DNA of 18,689 nt from Cruorifilaria tuberocauda (GCA_013365365.1 JABVXU010000828.1:1-18689); one strand, 5' to 3'; shown: positions 1-11,535, counted from the first letter of the stretch. The notes: a model not told the origin generated them from the letters alone. Made by a program: numbers and translations.

Positions 1-836
1 GGTACACCCAAAGTATCAGCTATCACAGAAGTTAGCAGTTTGTTTACTTACGAATAGAAAGAAAGATTGTCACGGTCAAAGAAGATCGACGACAATAACA
101 GGAAAGAAAGAACAACAAGTATTGTCGAGGTTAAAAGAATAGAAATTCCCGACACCAATATTGGGTGAAAAATTTATCCTGAAAGGACACACTAAATATT
201 TGTCTTTCGATTACGATATATTCTTAAAGGAAATTTCTTATTTTAATCACTCAGACAGCAATGTGGCCTCTGTTTAGGTTACCAGTGATTACTCCAAAAA
301 GTGGTTTTAGTCTTTTTTTAAATGTAGTTCTGTGAGATGTTCCCTTAATGATCGATGGATAAGGTGGTTGTGAATTCTACTGAAAGAGAACTTAATGAAG
401 GAGCATCGCAACGTCACCTCCATCCAGTGGCAGTTCATGTAGGCAGCAGTTGAGAGGTGACCTGACCTGATTATCCAGTGATTGCTGATATACCGCACAT
501 TTCTTACACATATGTTTAATATATGATATATGTCGACGTTTCCTTTGGGAACAATAACCTGTTTTTCAATGTTTTTGACGAAAATTCCGATTCATTCACT
601 CACGTACGAGTCCGTTGAGATCATTTTCTAGAAAACCCTATATTAATTATTGTTTTCCTACTAAATATTATGATTTTTTTAAATATTTCGAGTGTCCACA
701 CTTACTATTTTCATCAATGTACATGTGTCTTTTTCCTAATTTTATTTTCAATATATACAGTTTTATGGATAACGTAATGATGAAATGCGATTTAATAGTA
801 ATGGATTGAACGATAGAACTTGATCACGGATATCGA

Positions 837-854
837 GATCTCCTTAAGGAGATC
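837..854. repeat. Perfect 18-bp palindrome
   Basis: GATCTCCTTAAGGAGATC reads the same on both strands, with no spacer. It could be a binding site for a dimeric protein, or chance. Confidence 0.6.
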
Positions 855-2306
855 GACATATATTGCCGTGTTCAGCACACGATCGAACACCATCTATGCT
901 GTCAGTGAGAAAGTTCTGGTATTTCTAATATTTGATTCTAGAAACTTGTTGTGGAAGTTTTTTGGTTTTTAATGGAATATATTATTACTTGCAACTGTAA
1001 TTATGCTCAAATAAGACTAAAAGGACTAGAAATTTTTCAAAATTTGTGATTGCTTCATTTCAACGTTGGAAGAAATATCTCCACAAAACGACTAATTCCA
1101 AACTGCTTTGTTGTTGAGAAAATAAGGTCAGTGAATATTCGCACTCAGATTTTGTACATAAAGCACCATGTATTCTCGGATTTTTTCACTTGGAGAATTC
1201 TTTGGTTTTCGATGATCTTCAAGAGGCTTCATAATCTATTAATAAAAAAGTATGGAAAAACTTGGGGGGATATCGACCATAAATGAATTATGAGGTTCAT
1301 GCTCCTTTAATCAAATTTTTTTTTTTTATTAAACGACAGTAAATACTCTCATGAATCATCATCTTTGATACAATAATCTTAACTTTTCATATGTAATAAT
1401 ACTGGATAAATTTTGCAGAATTTTTGTAAATTTTATTGACTTAATTTAGTTTTAAATTATTATGCGATCTGTGGAAAAATGAGCACCAGTGGTTTGCAGT
1501 TGAGTTTTCCTTTCTTGTTCACATTTTTTTCCTAGCTACCACGGAAATAGCTACCATGACTGTGAGATCATTCATCGCATCCGATAAACTTCAATCCAAC
1601 TCTAGCTTCATCCATAGAAAAAGACTTAAAATTAAAAGACTGCAAAGAAATGTGAATTAAAGTGAACATCAAAGTGTTACCCCTTCTGAACTTTGTATTT
1701 ACAATGACTGAGACGATCAGCATGGCTTAACTCTACAATTACTACAGTAAACAATTTAAAGGTTACATTGTACAAGAGAATATTCTCAATATGTAAATAT
1801 GTAAATGAAAAATAAATTTATACAACCATTAAAATGCTCATACAAGTCAATTTTCTTCATGCGATATACAAAGAGCACTAAATCATCGTTGGTAAAAAAG
1901 TGGTTTGAAATCATTTTAGATGTGACACAAATTTAGGTATGTAGGACGACATGCGAAACAGTTGCAAATAAAGTTGAATAGGAGTGCTGAGAAATATCAA
2001 AGTAGTTATTTTATATTTTCTTCATATTTCGTCGATATTTCGGACAGCATTCCAGATCTTTACAATAGACCATTGTTCTGAATCATGTATTTTTAAATTT
2101 TCGAGCACATCTTTCTGACCTTAACATTTTCTTAGATTGGGATAACAGTGAGTAATATTAAAGTACGGCCGGCTAAATATCAGAAAATTGCAATCAATCA
2201 GATGTTACTACTAATCTTTATCTGTTAACATTAGATGTTCCATAACATCGGAAACCCAATCAAATTGTGAGTTAAACGAAATGGTTTAACCTCCCCTTAA
2301 GAGATA

Positions 2307-2359
2307 AGTACACAACCGCACTAACTGTGTGATTCAAAACTCCCACAGTTAAGTTGTAC
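2307..2359. repeat. Imperfect hairpin-forming inverted repeat
   Basis: TAACTGTG at 2322-2329 pairs with CACAGTTA at 2344-2351 across a 14-nt loop. Outside it ACAAC (2312-2316) pairs with GTTGT (2353-2357) after a bulge on the left arm. Together they form a bulged stem of about 13 pairs in noncoding DNA, about 370 bp upstream of the secreted-protein gene. Confidence 0.45.
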
Positions 2360-2718
2360 TGACCGATTGAACATTGGGATTGTACAATTCAGACAATGTC
2401 TTGTGGAGTCAGTAAATTTTTGTTGCTATTTTTTTGCAAAATTTCAAAATCTTAGATTTAATTGGCGGTAACTAGATTTTATTTCCAAACTTTTCTAAAT
2501 CTCTTAAAAAAAACTCCAAAGGAAGTTGTTATCTTTAGCAAATGTTATAATCGCAAGTTTTGAATGTTTCAACAGCACTGTGACAGTTGAGACATTAGAA
2601 AATGGTCAAGATTTTGCATATGAAAGTTGTTTAGGAAGAATTCAACCGTGAAGCCATCACTCACTCCGAAAATCGCTATTTCATATAAAAATTTCTTTTT
2701 CCTCTACAAACATACATT

Positions 2719-2728
2719 TGCAGAAGTG
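2719..2728 (+). promoter_or_regulatory. Candidate trans-splice acceptor and short 5' UTR of the secreted-protein gene
   Basis: CATTTGCAG ends at 2723, just 5 nt before the ATG at 2729. No donor and coding exon were found upstream to pair with it. In nematodes such an AG close to a start codon is typical of spliced-leader addition. It also supports the chosen start, because the first 18 codons then form a clean signal peptide. The leader itself is inferred. Confidence 0.5.
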
Positions 2729-5700
2729 ATGATAATTAAGCCTTTCGTCTTATTTCTGACATTTGTAGTTGCTGTACGCACTCTACAAAATCCACTCATT
2801 TCTGCACCTTTCGATAATTTTCGAATCGAATGCGCCAAATCCGCAGGTATTTCAAGAATCGATAATCTTAAAGAATTATTCGGCATATTTACCAACTGAT
2901 AAGCACAACTGTTTCTATTGTAATAAAATAAAAATAAATCAGGTGCGGTGGGAATCAGTGTACAAATGGTCGGCTCACAAGGTTTCATCCGGCAGGATAT
3001 CGTTTTTGCAATCGTTTGCGAGCGAGTTAACGAGGTTTGTTTAAGTGTCGAAGAACACAAAAATCGATCTATTTTTTCCCTTTTCGGAGTTTTTGACCGT
3101 GATCCAAGGATTGGAGTTATGAAGTAATGTTAATAAATTAGAAATTTAATAAGTTAATTACAGATATACCCATGGCATGATATCCCTACAGGCATTGTAG
3201 AATTAGAACGAGAAGACTGCTATTATAGCCATTTGTTTGATCCAGTTGTGGATACAGAATCATCGTATACATGTAGACCGCGAGAATACATATCTGGTAT
3301 TACCAGGCTATCGGACACTAGGTAAAGTTAGCGCTATTAGAAGAAGTAACAGTCAATCTCCAGGAAAATAGTACTTTTGATGTTTTATCATTTTGTAGTA
3401 TAGGATACAGGTGCTCTGTTGTCGCTTACGAACACGAGATGAAGCTAACTGTAACGAGAAAGAGTTCATTAAACCAATAGGATCTGATCCTCGGACGGAA
3501 ATATATCACCATAAGCAGCTTATCAATTCGATCGCTATCGAAGGGAATAATTACAGAGTGCGATTCTGTGATCTTACTCCAAGAGCTATCGGTCTGCTTT
3601 TGCTTCCGTGCTTTTAGAAAAAGTGCTGTAAATTCGTTAGCTTTGAAATACTATATCTAAAAAATTTTCCAAAGTTTAAGCTTTTAATGAAGCATGGATT
3701 CCTTCAAGATCTCATTCATATTATAGGTCTAATCTACGCCGACTTACCCATAACAGCTGCTATAACCACCGAAATTCCGAAGAATGGTGAACATCACGCT
3801 TCAGAAACAGAAAGTGACGTATTAAATATAAAAGCGATCAAAAAGAAGGCACACGCAGAGAAAGGTTTATTTGGTAATTCATTTACGAAAACCAAAGATT
3901 TTCAAGAAGTTAAATAATTTATAGGGTTAGACAATACATGAAGTTGTTGAAGTTTGTTAGGGAAAACTTTCCAATTAGCTGCAAAACAAAATATTTAGGA
4001 CACTTGACATCACAACCTACAACGGTACCTTCAGCAACTAAGCACGTTGTCCAGATATTTCAACCGAGTTCCTTGTACAACTTTGAAGATCAGAATACGC
4101 AAAATATGAGTATTCCTATAGCTAAGAACAATCATTCTCAAGGTAAGTCATAATCATAACTTTTTATCATAAATAATCGGAGATTATTAACCACAGAATG
4201 AAATGCATAAATGATTGGAGGAAAATAACGACATAGTTTGTGTTTAAAAATATTCGCAGATTTAAGTTCCTTACTTCAGTAATGATAGACTTAACAAAGT
4301 TTGATGAAATAGGCCTTTATTGAAAAATTGTAATATATGTGTTAGTTTTCTATTTGTTAAAATTATCACACGATTATTCAGTAACTCGGATATTAAAAAT
4401 CTATAACTCTGTGGGACACTATGTGGAATACTAGCATATTTGCAAAAATCTACCGAAAAGAAAAAGTTGCAAATTACAGAGGAAGTAATATTCTCGAAAC
4501 TGAAGCTTAAACACTATATGAATGACCGTGATAAAAAGTTTCGCTGAGCATTATTTCTGATTTCCAGCTTCAATTTTTTTCTATAATTTGAAATTTTAAA
4601 ATTATTCATGGTTACCGATAGACATCGAGTCATCACTGAAGGTACAACGAATGTTCGGAGGTAAAATCTCAACTGTTATGGATACAGTTATCAAAGGAAC
4701 GGATCGAAGTACTAACTGGTGAGTTCAAGATTTTATTTTATTAAAGAACCGTAGATTACGTGTTGTTACTTATGTTAACAGTTATATTTGAATGTGTCAA
4801 CCTCATTATGTACTGTTGGAATTGAACAATTTCTCATTTATTTCTACGTTAAAAACAACATCTATTTTATGCTTGAATATTTTTCGATTAAGTGGAGATT
4901 TCAGGATGTCCGATGAGATAAGCAAACAAAACTCCACAGTGCCTACCGTTTCTTTTATTTCAACAGGCATTATGCAGGTTGCTACATTTTATAAATTGAA
5001 TTCGAAATTTTTTGCAGACAAATTTCGATGAAAATTTTAAACGTGAAATGTATTTAAAAATAAAAAAGAGTGGTACATACAAAGTAATACTGTAGTGCTA
5101 ACATATTACCAGTTGCAGAATCATTCTGCTATGCCTAAAGAAGTCATTTCAAGTGATCGTAATAGAACAATAACAACATTGTCTTACACCGCTACATCTT
5201 CACTGCAAACCACAACTTCTGCATCACTAATTCTTCTGAAACCTTTAAGTTCTAAGATACAGCTTACTGAGGTCACATCAAGGAACAGAGTGAGTTTTTT
5301 CTTCTTATTCATGATAAAATTTGCTGTTTTAAAAAAAAGCAGTTTTAATTTTTGAGTAATAATTTCATGCTTTATTACTATGCTTTCCCAATATCTAGTC
5401 TTCTTAACTCATCCTAATGACAATCTTCACTCACGTCATGTATACAAAATTTGAGATTTGCAAGATATTCCTTGCATCATTATTTTGATTCTGATTATAG
5501 ATTTTCAAACTATAAATTAAACGTTCGAATTAAGCTTCAAATTGAACATTTTTAATAAAGAAAGAAATTTCGAATTCTGACAGTGATTTCCAGTTCCAGC
5601 AACCTGTAAAAACAAGTACAAGTACAAGGCGACGGATAAAACAGACGTTGAGTCCGACTATTTCCACTACTTCGTTTACCCAGTTAAAAGCAACATCCAG

Positions 5701-8272
5701 TCGTCTCAAAGAACTTGAGCATGCAACAGAAAGCCCTTCTTTATCCAGCGGTCAATTGCTCCGTGATTCTTCCAATAGAGCGCATTTCGATGAAGAAACC
5801 AAGTATTCTCCATTCGAGAACAGGGATAATAATCTTTCTCGTGATAATAAGGTTAAATAATAATTTGAGGAATATTTTTATGGAGTTCGAAGTGAGTTTA
5901 AATTTTTATAAGTTTACAGCTGGAAGATCTTGATTTATGATAAGTGTAACTTAATTTGTTCAGCACTTTGAATCAGATTATTCGCTTTCTCTTACCTCAG
6001 CTAATCCTCTCGATATGACCACATCAGCGGAAAGCAATGGCTTTTCATACAAAATTTCAAATGAAATTCGTCGTGCTCCAATCAAATCACGTTAGTTTTT
6101 ACCATCTTGACTTTTTATGTTTTATACTTTTATTGCAGTTTGTTAAATAATTTGGGAAGGAGATGTCAAAAAATACAGTGAATTCCTTGGGAAATGCATG
6201 TATTCTATTCTAAAAAACTGTTAAGTTCGGAAACAAATTGGAGTCGCATATAGTGAATTCAAAGGTTTTCCAAACAAGCAAGCAAACAAGGTGGACCATG
6301 AATTTAACTTCCCATCATTTGGTGATGAAAATATCGGTTACTTTATCATTTCATTAATTAATTTAAATAATTTGCAATTTCGAACTATGCTGACTGTGTT
6401 TCGTCGACATGAGGGCTGGTTGGTATCTTGAAAAAAGCATATTCTAATTCTGGAGAAAAATTCGCACCTTTCATCAACTGAATATAGGTGTCTGAAGGAA
6501 ATATAGATATCTATCTACAACTGATAAAATGATCAAATCAAAAAGTGATTGCAGAAGATGTTCGTGTGGATTACACTGATTATGATTTCCCGATGAAAAA
6601 ATCTGCTGATGGCAGTCGCACATATGTGCCAGAAAATCATGAACCATTGAACGCTCCTTCAGGTATGAAATAAACCTTCAAATCTTCAACTACTGTAATT
6701 CTGAAGAAAATTTTTCTGAAAGGTGAAAATTCCTGAATTAATGGTTTTTGGAACTACAAATATTGATAATAGAATATTACTTTAGCAGCAATCGTATACG
6801 ATGCTGGCAAGCAGAGTAATGTTTCCGGAAGTGCGAAGAGGAAGAAGAAGAAAGTTCGGCAACACATTCAGGAAAATGATCAGGAACTGAGAGATGCTGA
6901 GGAATATTCTAAAGGTTCGAAGAATGGTAATTTTAAGCGCAGAATTAAGCGTATATTTTCATTTTTTTTTGCTCTGCATAATTTTTTGGATACACTAAAA
7001 CGTTGATATGATAAAACGCAGTTTTCGTCTTTCATTGTATGAGGTAAAGGTAGGGCTTATGATATTCAAACTTCTCATGGTTATTTTCTTACTATAGTTG
7101 TATTGAATTTCTTTCAAAAGTGGTTTTTGATGAGGTATGCAGAATTTGTTGAATAGAATGGAATTCATAATAACATGTGACTTAAATATGAAAAATTTCA
7201 AGTGAACAATGGTCAAGCTATGTGTTTTATGAATAACAAAAACTAGATTCTGATTTAAATCTGTTAAGATTTGTAAGAACCATTTATCATCAACCCCTAT
7301 AGATATCTTTCGCTTATTCGCTTCACAGAAAAATAATGTTGTTTGTTGAAATTATCAGTCATTCTATCATTCTATCCATTGATATCAGTGATTGAACCTG
7401 AAATATTTTAACATCCTTTATCTTGGACTTTCAGTGTCGTTTTTTTCATAGAAATGTATTATTAGACATCCAGAAGTAATCCTTAAGTTATATTTCTAAG
7501 TTTAATTTGTGAATTTCAGATGTTAGCAAGGAACTGCTGCCAATGAATGATGATGAGATTAATTTAGTTCCAACGAATGTGTATACTTTATCTTCGGTGA
7601 AACCATCCTCGTCATTATCAAATGAACAAGATGATTTGAAATTTGCTTCCACGGTCAAATATCATGTTGCACATTAATTTTGTTTCTAGAAGAAAATCCA
7701 CTTTGTCTTTTAATTTGAATCAGTTTTATACAAATATTTAAATCTGCTGCGAATATTGCCTTAAATAATGACCAGTATCATATAATCGCCAAATCTTCAA
7801 CTTTTGCATATTCCAGAACTTCAGTCAGACTGAGAAGACTGCAGAAAACGTTTACGATCCAGCAAAATTTTACCGTACACCACCACCGAAGCGATCAACT
7901 CAGACAGAAAACGGTTGATTTGAGATTTGATTTTTTTCAGTTGTTTGATATAAAAAAAAAGGTAGCAAGTGTGAAGTGATAAATAAACTAAATTTACAAG
8001 TATTTCATTGAAAAGCATAATCATGATGATATAATTATATTCCGATTTAATCACAACAAATTTGTAATCATAACATGACATTTGCAGTATTAACCTTCTG
8101 CACAAAGGAGATAGCAATTCGTGATCGACATAATTTGGTGATTGCTTGTGGTAGTGAAACGGAAATTTGGCAACCATTTCGGTGTCCGGAAGGAAGTGAG
8201 TGCTTCTTTTCAACTGACTCCACTTATCGGATCTGCTGTGCTGTAGCTGAAGCTGTTCGCTATGCTCAGTAA
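2729..8272 (+). CDS. Secreted modular protein: dermatopontin-like N-terminus, Ser/Thr-rich tail, lustrin-type Cys module (16 exons)
   Basis: Exons read by phase: 2729-2846, 2943-3034, 3164-3321, 3404-3591, 3727-3873, 3999-4142, 4622-4718, 4905-4977, 5119-5289, 5594-5851, 5964-6090, 6555-6662, 6789-6926, 7520-7653, 7817-7913, 8088-8272. All 15 junctions keep frame and give 744 residues. Residues 1-18 are a signal peptide, so the product is probably secreted. Residues 31-178 have three blocks like dermatopontin repeats: a hydrophobic strand ending in Cys, a Gly turn, then an R-rich strand ending in C, CC or C (C35/C65, C107/C128-C129, and a last one ending at C178). Residues 190-683 are rich in Ser, Thr, Asn and Lys, with about eight N-glycosylation sequons and basic runs RRR and KRKKKK. 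Residues 688-734 carry C-x15-C-x11-CPEGSEC-x10-CC, as in lustrin-type modules. The tail exons are confident as coding. Less certain are the exon 4 donor (CG|GTCTGC), the exon 5 limits (acceptor 3726 or 3756, donor 3864 or 3873) and the weak donor at 7653. Function is inferred: extracellular matrix or cuticle. Confidence 0.85.
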
Positions 8273-8571
8273 TTAAATAAGAAGCCTTGTATACTCGCCA
8301 AGTTTATTTAATTCGCTTTTGTTGATGCAATATTACAATATTGTTATTTCATTCATCCACATACTTTAATCATTTTAAAAAGTACTCAAAAGGTATTTCC
8401 AATTTTGCATTCATAATTTCATTTGTTTCTTTTCAACAGTTACTAATAGTCTCGGGAAATTTCAAAATCTCTTACTCGTCATTGTGCGTTATTTAATCTC
8501 ATTTTGTTCAATTTTTAATTTCCCTTTTTTATTTGTTCCTTTTCATTTCGGTGCTATCTTAAACTCATATG

Positions 8572-8577
8572 AATAAA
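8572..8577 (+). promoter_or_regulatory. Possible polyadenylation signal of the secreted-protein gene
   Basis: This AATAAA hexamer lies 300 nt after the TAA stop at 8270-8272. AT-rich DNA makes such hexamers common, so the assignment is weak. Confidence 0.25.
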
Positions 8578-10345
8578 CAAAGCTTCGAAGTATTAACTAG
8601 TAATAATATTCCATATACATTGCCAATCGATTTTTATTTTCTTCCCAAATTAATTTTGTTGGACGAGTTTCGAAGAGTGTTATATTTGTTTTTGATCTGT
8701 ATTCATAAAACATTACTAATAGAATTTTGCATCGTATCGTTTGTGTCAAAAAATTTCCATCACTTCTTCAAAACAACCTTATTTTTTCTTAAACAAAGTA
8801 GGATTTCAGAATTCGGAGAACTATCAGAACACTAAAGTGTTACAAAAAGAGTTGATGAAAAAATTTTTAAATTTTGGTTCATCCTTGAGAACCGATGATT
8901 AATACAGTTACTTCGAGCAAGTGAAATAATAAAAATGATAAAGCCTACGAAAGTTTTAAGAAACAATAGTAAGCATCAATTAATGGAGGATTAATGAAGG
9001 GGTGGACTAAGTGTCACGATGAAGCAGATTTTCAGACTCAGGCCTATCTAACCTTGTAAATGTATCACATCAATCAAGACAAAGATAATAGCCTCATGTT
9101 ATTTTGAAAAGATTTATTAAAACTCTTTAAACAAATAACGCTTTTTCATATAAAGAGCGTGGAGCACATCATTACTAGGCTTTTTATATATCATCAAAGT
9201 ACATTTCTACTGATCCATAAAACGTATCGAATCGATTTTATCGAATTAAAATAATTTGTAGAAAATTAAAATTTACTCAATGAGAGTCAAAGGGAATGAA
9301 AATTGTCACAATAATATTTTGACAAGTCATTTCTCAAGGTTAAGATTAAAAAATTTTTCTTTAAATACGAAACGAGAATAAAGTTTTCAAGTTGTAAACC
9401 AAAATTAAGAAATCGATGAATGAAGAGATCATTAATAATAAGATATAGTAACGCACTCTGTGTTTAATTGCAAGTTACAAATTTTGCTAACCTGTGTGAA
9501 AATAAGTTCAAATTCTATTTGAAGAAAATTGTTCATACATACCATAATATAAACAGTCGTTTCTTAGATTTTCTAAAGTATTCAAAAACTTTTCAAAGTA
9601 TAAAGTTTATTTAAATTCTGTCAAAAAACCCAAGAACTTTCCAATACGAAATTATTTGCATGACTGAATTATGCTAAAGAAAATGTTTATCGTAATTCTT
9701 TATCAGTGTTAACTATAATTTCTTAATCATGTGATATATCTTGCTAACTGTTAACAAGAATGTCATCAATAATTGCCGTAGCTTATTTACAAATTCTTGA
9801 TGTCAAGAGATGTATCTTCGTTCCCTTTAATGCATAATTTCAAAGAATGTTAATGATTTATATTCTATAACTTTTTTTAAAAGTTGTCTTATAACGATAT
9901 TCTATAACAATATATATAAAGCAATTTCATCATAGAATAGAAAAAATTTGCAACGTTATCATATGTGACCAATCCAAAAGATAGCAACTTGTGAAATGCT
10001 ATCGAATGGCGAGTTGCTTTCATATTAAGAATTGCAGTACGGTGTTAGTTTCGGCATTTCGCATGATGCTAATTTGATTTTATTTAGCAACCATTAAGTT
10101 TTCGATGAGTTGAAATGTGACTTCAACTTCCTGGAAGATAAAATTTGGTGAGTTTCCGATATCGTAAGTTTATAGAAATTATTTTTTCCACCTATACTCC
10201 ACGAAACATTGGAACAGCATCGAGATAAAGATCATTTTTTACATCATAGTTAGTGTGGAAAAGTTGATAATAAGTAGCACAAACGAATCGCTATTGAAAA
10301 AAGTTTATTTTCTTGATAAAGAATTACAATTTTTATCTCAGTTAC

Positions 10346-10516
10346 ATGAGGCAGAAAATATCGAATGATATCAAGAATGAAATTGGTCGCATTTCCTCGT
10401 GCAGAGATGGACTGGATATTGGAATTGAGCGGTTTGGTTTAAGGATTGATGAATTTATTAACTCTGAAGAAAAACTAAACTTGAAAAGACCCATTCATTT
10501 CCTTCGAGTTGGGTGA
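10346..10516 (+). CDS. Possible small gene of 56 residues, unrecognised
   Basis: The ATG at 10346 opens a frame of 56 residues ending in TGA at 10514-10516. TTTTTATCTCAG, a good nematode acceptor, ends at 10341, 4 nt before the ATG, so a trans-spliced single-exon gene is possible. The peptide is mixed polar and charged (Lys, Glu, Arg, Ile, Asp) instead of the Phe/Leu/Tyr-rich product usual for noncoding AT-rich DNA. It has no signal peptide, membrane segment or motif that I know. Frames of this length also arise by chance here, so it may be a gene fragment or noise. Confidence 0.22.
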   Translation: MRQKISNDIKNEIGRISSCRDGLDIGIERFGLRIDEFINSEEKLNLKRPIHFLRVG

Positions 10517-10679
10517 TGCTAGGAGAATCTCGATTAAAATGAGGAAACAATTAGTCGTCTGATAGAGAATCCAATGCTACAGGGGAAAGATCATTTTTGA
10601 TATAAAAAATGTCATCTTGAATATGAGGGTTGTTAGCTGCATTCCTTAGAATCGCATCACAGAAAGAAACGATATTGCA

Positions 10680-10731
10680 TGGCTAACATTGACTAAGAGG
10701 GCACGAAATAGTGGCTAACATTGACTAAGAG
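10680..10731. repeat. 20-bp direct repeat, period 32
   Basis: TGGCTAACATTGACTAAGAG occurs at 10680-10699 and again, identical, at 10712-10731, with 12 bp between. The bases just before each copy are also similar (ACGATATTGCA and ACGAAATAG), so this looks like a recent tandem duplication of a 32-bp unit. Confidence 0.85.
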
Positions 10732-11521
10732 TTGTGATAAACAATTTTTTTTAATACAAATATCAATTATCCGGAAATATTTTGATCATTCGAATATTTT
10801 TATCAGGCTTCTTCGGGTTATCAACAGTTGGTCATTATGATACATGCCAAAGAGTACGATGGAATTTTCAAACATTTGAATTGCATAACAATTGAAAAGC
10901 TGTTCTATGATTTCTGAAAACATCAAAATCCTTAATATCATTTTCATAACTTTATCTAATTTTTTACACTGTCATTTTATCTATAACAACAATTTACGTG
11001 CTCAAATGAAAAATTACACGATTAAAATCGCTAGGATCATATTGTTAATGATGATATTTCTGATGCTGAAAAATAAATGCCTGATAATTCAATCTATGAA
11101 TAAAATTTGAAACTTATATCTGAATTTCCAGAATAATCATTTTCATGAAAATCGTTTTAGTCAGCACCCAAGAATTGTTCTTACTAAGGACAATTAAATG
11201 GTGGAAATTGATGATTAAAGCATCTGATTCTCAAACTTAGTGAAATTCACAAATATTAATAGTGCTGCAGACCAAAACTTCGTTTATATATATAAATTTC
11301 TGTTAAAAATTTTTCACTTACTATGAACTATAAAGATTTGATTGCTAAATAGATTAGATATTTAAAAGGGTACAGTACTGTTAAGCTCTTTTGCAATTAT
11401 GCTTTTGGAAGATACAGCATCGAAATTAGAAAATTCAGTACATTGTTAGTTCAGATAACTCTGTTGACCCTAATAGAAGACTTACTAGAATATTAGGAAC
11501 TTGCAACTTTAATTCTGAAGC

Positions 11522-11535
11522 GTTTCCATGGTAAC
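11522..11535 (+). promoter_or_regulatory. X-box (RFX/DAF-19 binding site) upstream of ift-20
   Basis: GTTTCCATGGTAAC fits the nematode X-box consensus GTHNYYATRRNAAC at every position and is nearly palindromic. It ends 154 bp before the IFT20 start codon, close to the usual placement of such sites in Caenorhabditis ciliary genes. Known biology: the RFX factor DAF-19 binds X-boxes and switches on IFT genes in ciliated sensory neurons. The neighbouring gene is an IFT gene, so sequence and context agree. No binding data are available here. Confidence 0.88.

Larger units (their letters stand above)
1..2718. other. AT-rich upstream region, no supportable gene
   Basis: Frames here are short and low in complexity. 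A GC-richer patch at about 340-495 is open in more than one frame on both strands, without splice signals that favour one. An 18-bp palindrome (837-854) and a hairpin (2307-2359) are listed separately. The promoter of the secreted-protein gene should lie in the last part of this stretch, but no specific site is recognised. Confidence 0.5.
8273..11521. other. Intergenic AT-rich region, no supportable large gene
   Basis: Frames in this stretch are short and low in coding character. The open stretch 8569-8835 is rich in Phe, Leu and Ile, as expected from AT-rich noncoding DNA. Small items inside are annotated separately: a possible short gene at 10346-10516, a 20-bp direct repeat at 10680-10731 and an 11-bp repeat TATTCTATAAC near 9860 and 9899. 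Nothing else was seen. Confidence 0.6.

Noticed and set aside
2704..3060. Minus-strand open frame of 118 codons
   Set aside because: It is antisense to exons 1 and 2 of the secreted-protein gene and has no splice or domain support of its own.
3615..3617. TAG as the end of the secreted-protein gene
   Set aside because: A phase-matched join from 3591 into 3727 or 3757 leads into a chain of twelve more in-frame exons, so the TAG is more likely intronic. The donor is weak, so a short isoform ending here is not excluded.
7821..8213. Minus-strand open frame of 130 codons
   Set aside because: It is antisense to the last two exons and the intron between them in the secreted-protein gene, whose frame and splice sites are well supported.
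8569..8835. Plus-strand frame of 88 codons
   Set aside because: Phe/Leu/Ile-rich composition, no splice or start context, and the length is within what AT-rich noncoding DNA gives by chance.
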